64,000 nt of DNA from Marinococcus halotolerans DSM 16375 (GTDB taxonomy: Bacteria > Bacillota > Bacilli > Bacillales > Marinococcaceae): positions 1 to 64,000 of the forward strand of contig NZ_ATVM01000014.1 in assembly GCF_000420725.1 (NCBI RefSeq), read 5' to 3'. The notes under the pieces are model-generated. The model did no database searches and was not told the DNA's origin. It saw only the letters and a list, made by a program, of their open reading frames with translations. A program made the position numbers and the translations under genes. Within the stretch, counting starts at the first letter, position 1, and each line of letters opens with the position of its first letter. Positions 60,731 through 64,000 of this stretch are shown one piece after another.

Positions 60731-61471
60731 TTACAATGTGGTAATAATCGGGCCGTCCTTAGTGAGAATAATTGTATGCTCGTACTGAGTTACGTAGCTG
60801 TCATCAGTCAAAAGGGTCCATCCGTCGTCAGACTGGAAGACCTCCTCTTCAGATGTAGAGATAAACGGCTCAAAGGCAATAACCGTGCCATCCTTTAAAA
60901 TTTCATCGTCCCAGCGGGAGAAATAGCTGAAAATATGCTCTGGCGGCTCATGAATCGAGCGTCCAATACCGTGGCCGGTAAGATTTTTGATAACAGTAAA
61001 GCCGTGCTGTTTTGCCACGTTATGCACAGCTTTTCCGAGAGCACTTTTTTTCGACCCCGGCTTTGCCTTCTCAAGTCCGGCGTCAAACGCTTCTTTAGCA
61101 GCTTCGCATAGTTTCTGTAAAACGGGGTCGGCTTTACCGACCACAAAAGAAACCCCGGTATCGGCAAAATAACCATTTTTCGAACCGGAAACATCAATAT
61201 TGACCAGGTCGCCTTCCTGAATGGTCCGTTCGCCCGGAATTCCGTGAGCTACTTCCTCATTAATGCTGATGCACGTCTGCCCGGGAAAATCGTATACGCC
61301 CTTTGGTGCAGACTGAGCTCCTGATTGGTTGAAAAGCTCTTCTGCCATGTCATCAAGTTCTTTTGTAGTGATCCCCGGTTCAGCCGCATGGACTAATTTG
61401 TCGCGAATCGCTCCGCAAATTTCACCAATTTCCCGTAATCCCTGAAAATCCTCTTCTGTTTTTGCAATCAT
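60731..61471 (-). CDS. map: Type I methionine aminopeptidase
   Basis: Metallopeptidase of 246 residues that removes the initiator Met from nascent proteins. Metal ligands are the Asp pair (INIDVSG, FADTGVSF), His in LTGHGIGRSIHEPP and Glu in AFEPFIS and EHTIILT. The length and separate location fit the second Bacillus enzyme (YflG/MapB) rather than the ribosomal-operon copy. GTGAGG precedes the ATG. Confidence 0.92.
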   Translation of the reverse strand: MIAKTEEDFQGLREIGEICGAIRDKLVHAAEPGITTKELDDMAEELFNQSGAQSAPKGVYDFPGQTCISINEEVAHGIPGERTIQEGDLVNIDVSGSKNGYFADTGVSFVVGKADPVLQKLCEAAKEAFDAGLEKAKPGSKKSALGKAVHNVAKQHGFTVIKNLTGHGIGRSIHEPPEHIFSYFSRWDDEILKDGTVIAFEPFISTSEEEVFQSDDGWTLLTDDSYVTQYEHTIILTKDGPIITTL

Positions 61472-61637
61472 TGTGTATCCTCACTTTTTAAACAGTTTAT
61501 GTTAATCATTTCATTTAGATTCTATCATAAAAAATTTAAGGGGAGCTGCCTGGGCGATGAAAAAATCCTCATTATGAAAGTGGCAGCAAAAACTGAATAT
61601 AAGCCAGGTGATTTATCATTTAAAGAAGACAAATCGA

Positions 61638-61665
61638 TATGGTAATGTTAAACACAATTACCATA
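61638..61665. promoter_or_regulatory. Inverted repeat upstream of the lipoprotein gene
   Basis: TATGGTAAT (61638-61646) and ATTACCATA (61657-61665) are perfect inverted repeats with a 10-base spacer, 51 bases before the lipoprotein ATG. Looks like an operator for a dimeric regulator. Confidence 0.5.
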
Positions 61666-61716
61666 CATTAGATCGTAGAAAGCATTAAAAAAGTTAGTAC
61701 AAAGGGGTTACATTAC

Positions 61717-62541
61717 ATGAAGAAGCAATTAGTGGCAGTTGGATTGTCATCCATTTTAGCATTGTCCGCTTGTGGAACACCGGAAGAAGCTGGCAGCGAT
61801 TCAAGCGAAAACAATGAGAAGGAAACACAGGCGTCTTCAAACGATTCTTCCAGTAACGCAGAAGGGAAAACGCCGGAAACGGATTCTGAAGAAACGTCAG
61901 ATCGTTATGAAAAGTTACACAAGACTATGACCACGTTCAGCCTTCCCGAAAAGGGGCGTTTAAGTAACGAAGAAGCAGAATTACGGTTTGGGGAAATTTT
62001 GCGACCTGAAGATGGTTATGAAGATGTAATTGTTTATGATAATTCGATGATTTTTTATAAAGATACGAAAGAAACTTATACTTATTCCTGGATTAATTAC
62101 GATACATTATCGCAGGAGGATAAGCCTGAACCGTATGGAACACAAGCGTTAGGGGCATTAAAATATAGAATTAACCATACTATTTCAATTTACCCTTCTA
62201 TATTCGAAGAAAACGGCGGTACGCCTTTGAAAGATTTAGACGAATATGAAGGCGTTAAAAAATCTCAAATTGAATCAGGGGAACTTTTAGAAGAAGGAGA
62301 AGGGAATAATCCAACAGGTTATGAAGCTATTGAAGAAGGTTCACGTAATTCTTTAAGCGAACTTTATCAGCTTGAACCTTACATTGAACAATTCGACGCT
62401 GTTCACGACTGGACGACAGAAACGATCTATTACTTTGAAGAAGCTGGATCGTATGACGAAGACGAATGGAAAGAAGCGTATGAGTATTATAAGAAAGGCG
62501 TCGATAATATTGACGAAATGGAAAGAGCCATTAACGAATAA
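61717..62541 (+). CDS. Hypothetical lipoprotein
   Basis: Exported lipoprotein of 274 residues, not recognised. The lipobox LSAC is at 16-19, so the mature protein starts at Cys19. A Ser/Glu/Asn linker (about 25-60) leads to a domain with FGEILRPEDGYEDVIVYDNS and aromatic, acidic repeats (YEYYKKG). It is AT-rich compared with the neighbouring map and yyaL genes, so may have been acquired. AAAGGGG precedes the ATG. Confidence 0.75.
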   Translation: MKKQLVAVGLSSILALSACGTPEEAGSDSSENNEKETQASSNDSSSNAEGKTPETDSEETSDRYEKLHKTMTTFSLPEKGRLSNEEAELRFGEILRPEDGYEDVIVYDNSMIFYKDTKETYTYSWINYDTLSQEDKPEPYGTQALGALKYRINHTISIYPSIFEENGGTPLKDLDEYEGVKKSQIESGELLEEGEGNNPTGYEAIEEGSRNSLSELYQLEPYIEQFDAVHDWTTETIYYFEEAGSYDEDEWKEAYEYYKKGVDNIDEMERAINE

Positions 62542-62577
62542 ACCTTTATGTCCTTCCTATTTGGTTCAGGAAATATA

Positions 62578-62655
62578 ATGTTTATTGATTACTTCGTTGG
62601 ACCGTATGCGATAAAAACGTTGTCCTTGTTTGGGCGGCTTCTTTTTCGTGAATAA
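62578..62655 (+). CDS. Possible 25-residue peptide
   Basis: A short frame, [25 protein letters not shown], with an AGGA site 8 bases upstream. The peptide is hydrophobic/amphipathic with basic end. It may be a small membrane peptide or only chance; 39 bases after the lipoprotein gene on the same strand. Confidence 0.25.
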   Translation: MFIDYFVGPYAIKTLSLFGRLLFRE

Positions 62656-62681
62656 ATACTAGTAAGAAAGGACGTGATTGG

Positions 62682-64000
62682 TTGAACCGTCTACAATACG
62701 AAAAATCGCCCTATCTCCAGCAGCATAAAAACAACCCGGTGGACTGGTATCCTTGGGGTAAAGAGGCTTTTGAGAAAGCAGAAGCAGAGAACAAACCACT
62801 AATGGTGTCTATTGGGTATTCAACTTGTCATTGGTGCCATGTGATGGAACAGGAGAGCTTTGAAAATGCAGAAGTGGCTGCGATATTAAATGAAAAATTT
62901 ATACCAGTGAAAGTAGACCGGGAGGAGCGCCCGGATGTGGATGCCATCTATATGTCAGCATGCCAGGCTATGAACGGTCACGGCGGGTGGCCGCTGAACG
63001 TGTTCATTACACCGGATCAGAAGCCTTTCTATGCGGCTACCTATATCCCGAGAAATCAGATGGGCAGTATGCCGGGGATTATGGACGTCCTGAGTCAGCT
63101 TTCAGATATTTACCGTGACGATCCCGAGCGGGTGGCGCAGGTGGGAAATGATATTTCCAAAGCACTCGAGCCGCGGGCTGTGGAAACGAGACAGCTGAAT
63201 ATTAACAACGTGCATACAGCGTTCCGGGCCTTTACACAGCAGTTTGATTCCTCCTACGGCGGATTCGGCTCTGCCCCGAAATTTCCAAGCCCGCATATCG
63301 TGATGTATCTGCTGCATTACTATCATCAGTTTGAAAGCGAGGGTGCGCTGTACATGGCCACCTCCACGCTCGATGCGATGGCTTCTGGAGGCATCAGAGA
63401 CCATATTGGCGGTGGTTTTTCCCGTTACGCGACAGATCAGGCGTGGCTGGTTCCCCATTTTGAAAAAATGCTGTACGATAACGCGCTGCTTCTGATGGCT
63501 TATACGGAGGCCTACCAGCTGACAGGCGAAACGAGATATAAAGAAGTGGTGGAGGAAATTATTGAGTACGTCCACCGGGACCTTACGCATGAAGAAGGGG
63601 CGTTTTTTTGCGGAGAAGATGCTGACAGCGAAGGGGAAGAGGGCAAATTTTACGTCTGGACCCCGGAAGAGATTGAAGACGTGCTCGGGGAGGAGCGCGG
63701 CGAACAGTTTGCGATTGAGTATGGTATCGACCCCGCCGGAAACTTTGAAGGAAAAAGCATTCCCAACCGGATCAACCGTCCGACTGCAGGATGGAGCGAT
63801 GCCGAACGCCGTAAGGCGCTGCGCGCCTTATATGAACATCGGGAAAAGCGGGTTCGCCCGTTCCGGGATGAAAAAATACTTACGTCCTGGAATGGCTGGA
63901 TGATTGCCTCGATGGCTAAAGCAGGACGGGTGTTCCAGGAAGAAAAATGGACGAAGCTTGCTGAGGAGGCGTACCGTTTTATTGAAACCCGGCTTCAGGA
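62682..64000 (+). CDS. yyaL: YyaL/SPATA20-type thioredoxin-domain protein (5' part)
   Basis: The first 439 codons of a large protein cut by the window end; the full family is about 680 residues. It starts with a TTG at 62682 reading [15 protein letters not shown], with an AAAGGA site 10-15 bases upstream. The N-terminal thioredoxin fold has [14 protein letters not shown] (a CHWC redox or metal motif). The following helical part has [12 protein letters not shown] and [10 protein letters not shown], typical of the alpha/alpha-barrel sugar-epimerase-like domain. The enzymatic role is unknown. Confidence 0.9.
   Translation, partial: MNRLQYEKSPYLQQHKNNPVDWYPWGKEAFEKAEAENKPLMVSIGYSTCHWCHVMEQESFENAEVAAILNEKFIPVKVDREERPDVDAIYMSACQAMNGHGGWPLNVFITPDQKPFYAATYIPRNQMGSMPGIMDVLSQLSDIYRDDPERVAQVGNDISKALEPRAVETRQLNINNVHTAFRAFTQQFDSSYGGFGSAPKFPSPHIVMYLLHYYHQFESEGALYMATSTLDAMASGGIRDHIGGGFSRYATDQAWLVPHFEKMLYDNALLLMAYTEAYQLTGETRYKEVVEEIIEYVHRDLTHEEGAFFCGEDADSEGEEGKFYVWTPEEIEDVLGEERGEQFAIEYGIDPAGNFEGKSIPNRINRPTAGWSDAERRKALRALYEHREKRVRPFRDEKILTSWNGWMIASMAKAGRVFQEEKWTKLAEEAYRFIETRLQ

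Noticed and set aside
61574-61645. 23-codon frame starting MKVAAKTEYKPG
   Set aside because: No ribosome binding site; could be a gene remnant but nothing supports expression.

Overview
The window looks like chromosomal DNA of a Gram-positive Bacillaceae bacterium. Shine-Dalgarno sequences are strong (AAGGAGG type) and GTG/TTG starts occur. Many genes are of Bacillus type: a LicR/lic PTS operon, puc-type urate catabolism with a fused PucL, bacterial nitric oxide synthase, UvsE, class II GalT and an ISP-type intracellular protease. Exported proteins (5'-nucleotidase, CopC, a lipoprotein) are rich in Asp and Glu, which suggests a halophilic or alkaliphilic relative; this is an inference and the species is not identified. 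Base composition is moderate (around half G+C by eye), with an AT-rich NRAMP-like gene (2745-4028), an AT-rich lipoprotein island (about 61500-62660) and a GC-rich iolA.

Layout. 1-1554: an IS1182-type element starting at the first base of the window and abutting a terminator hairpin. 1569-8513: intracellular subtilisin, NRAMP-like transporter, small zinc-ribbon membrane protein, secreted 5'-nucleotidase, Bcr/CflA exporter, VTT-domain protein. 8549-15141: SDR, old-yellow-enzyme-like and quinone-reductase-like oxidoreductases, a HAD phosphatase, a Gfo/Idh/MocA oxidoreductase, a K+ channel. 15285-19006: galK-galT-galR. 19097-25940: DJ-1/PfpI protein, TauE/SafE permease, chemoreceptor, FetAB-type ABC transporter, CopD-CopC copper pair. 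26103-33123: licR divergent from licBCA, a GH1 and a GH4 6-phospho-beta-glucosidase. 33200-39124: a YolD-like gene behind a LexA box, an unusual AroA, a Cys-rich copper protein behind a CsoR-like operator, nos, a quinone reductase, uvsE. 39292-42429: ABC exporter plus TetR regulator. 42577-51494: pucR and a urate-to-oxalurate pathway. 51514-56411: a 50-residue basic protein and divergent iolBG / iolC-iolA. 56629-64000: YtxH-like protein, Mn catalase, MaoC hydratase, 2-oxoacid decarboxylase, methionine aminopeptidase, lipoprotein, and the 5' part of a YyaL/SPATA20-type protein cut by the window end.

How genes work together. Three catabolic modules dominate: galactose (Leloir kinase and transferase with their repressor), beta-glucoside PTS uptake and phospho-glucoside cleavage, and purine-ring degradation (uptake permease, uricase/OHCU decarboxylase, HIU hydrolase, allantoinase, allantoate amidohydrolase, ureidoglycine aminotransferase). 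The inositol module is partial: iolB, iolG, iolC and iolA are present, while iolD, iolE, iolJ and iolR are not in the window. Catabolite-type operators (cre-like) sit in the lic and iol intergenic regions. No rRNA, tRNA, CRISPR array, prophage or metabolite riboswitch was recognised. The best candidates for something new are the motif-less NRAMP-like gene with a possible Shine-Dalgarno-sequestering leader, the orphan SOS-controlled yolD, the divergent AroA, the tiny basic protein at 51514-51666, and an orphan terminator suggesting a small RNA near 58260-58480.
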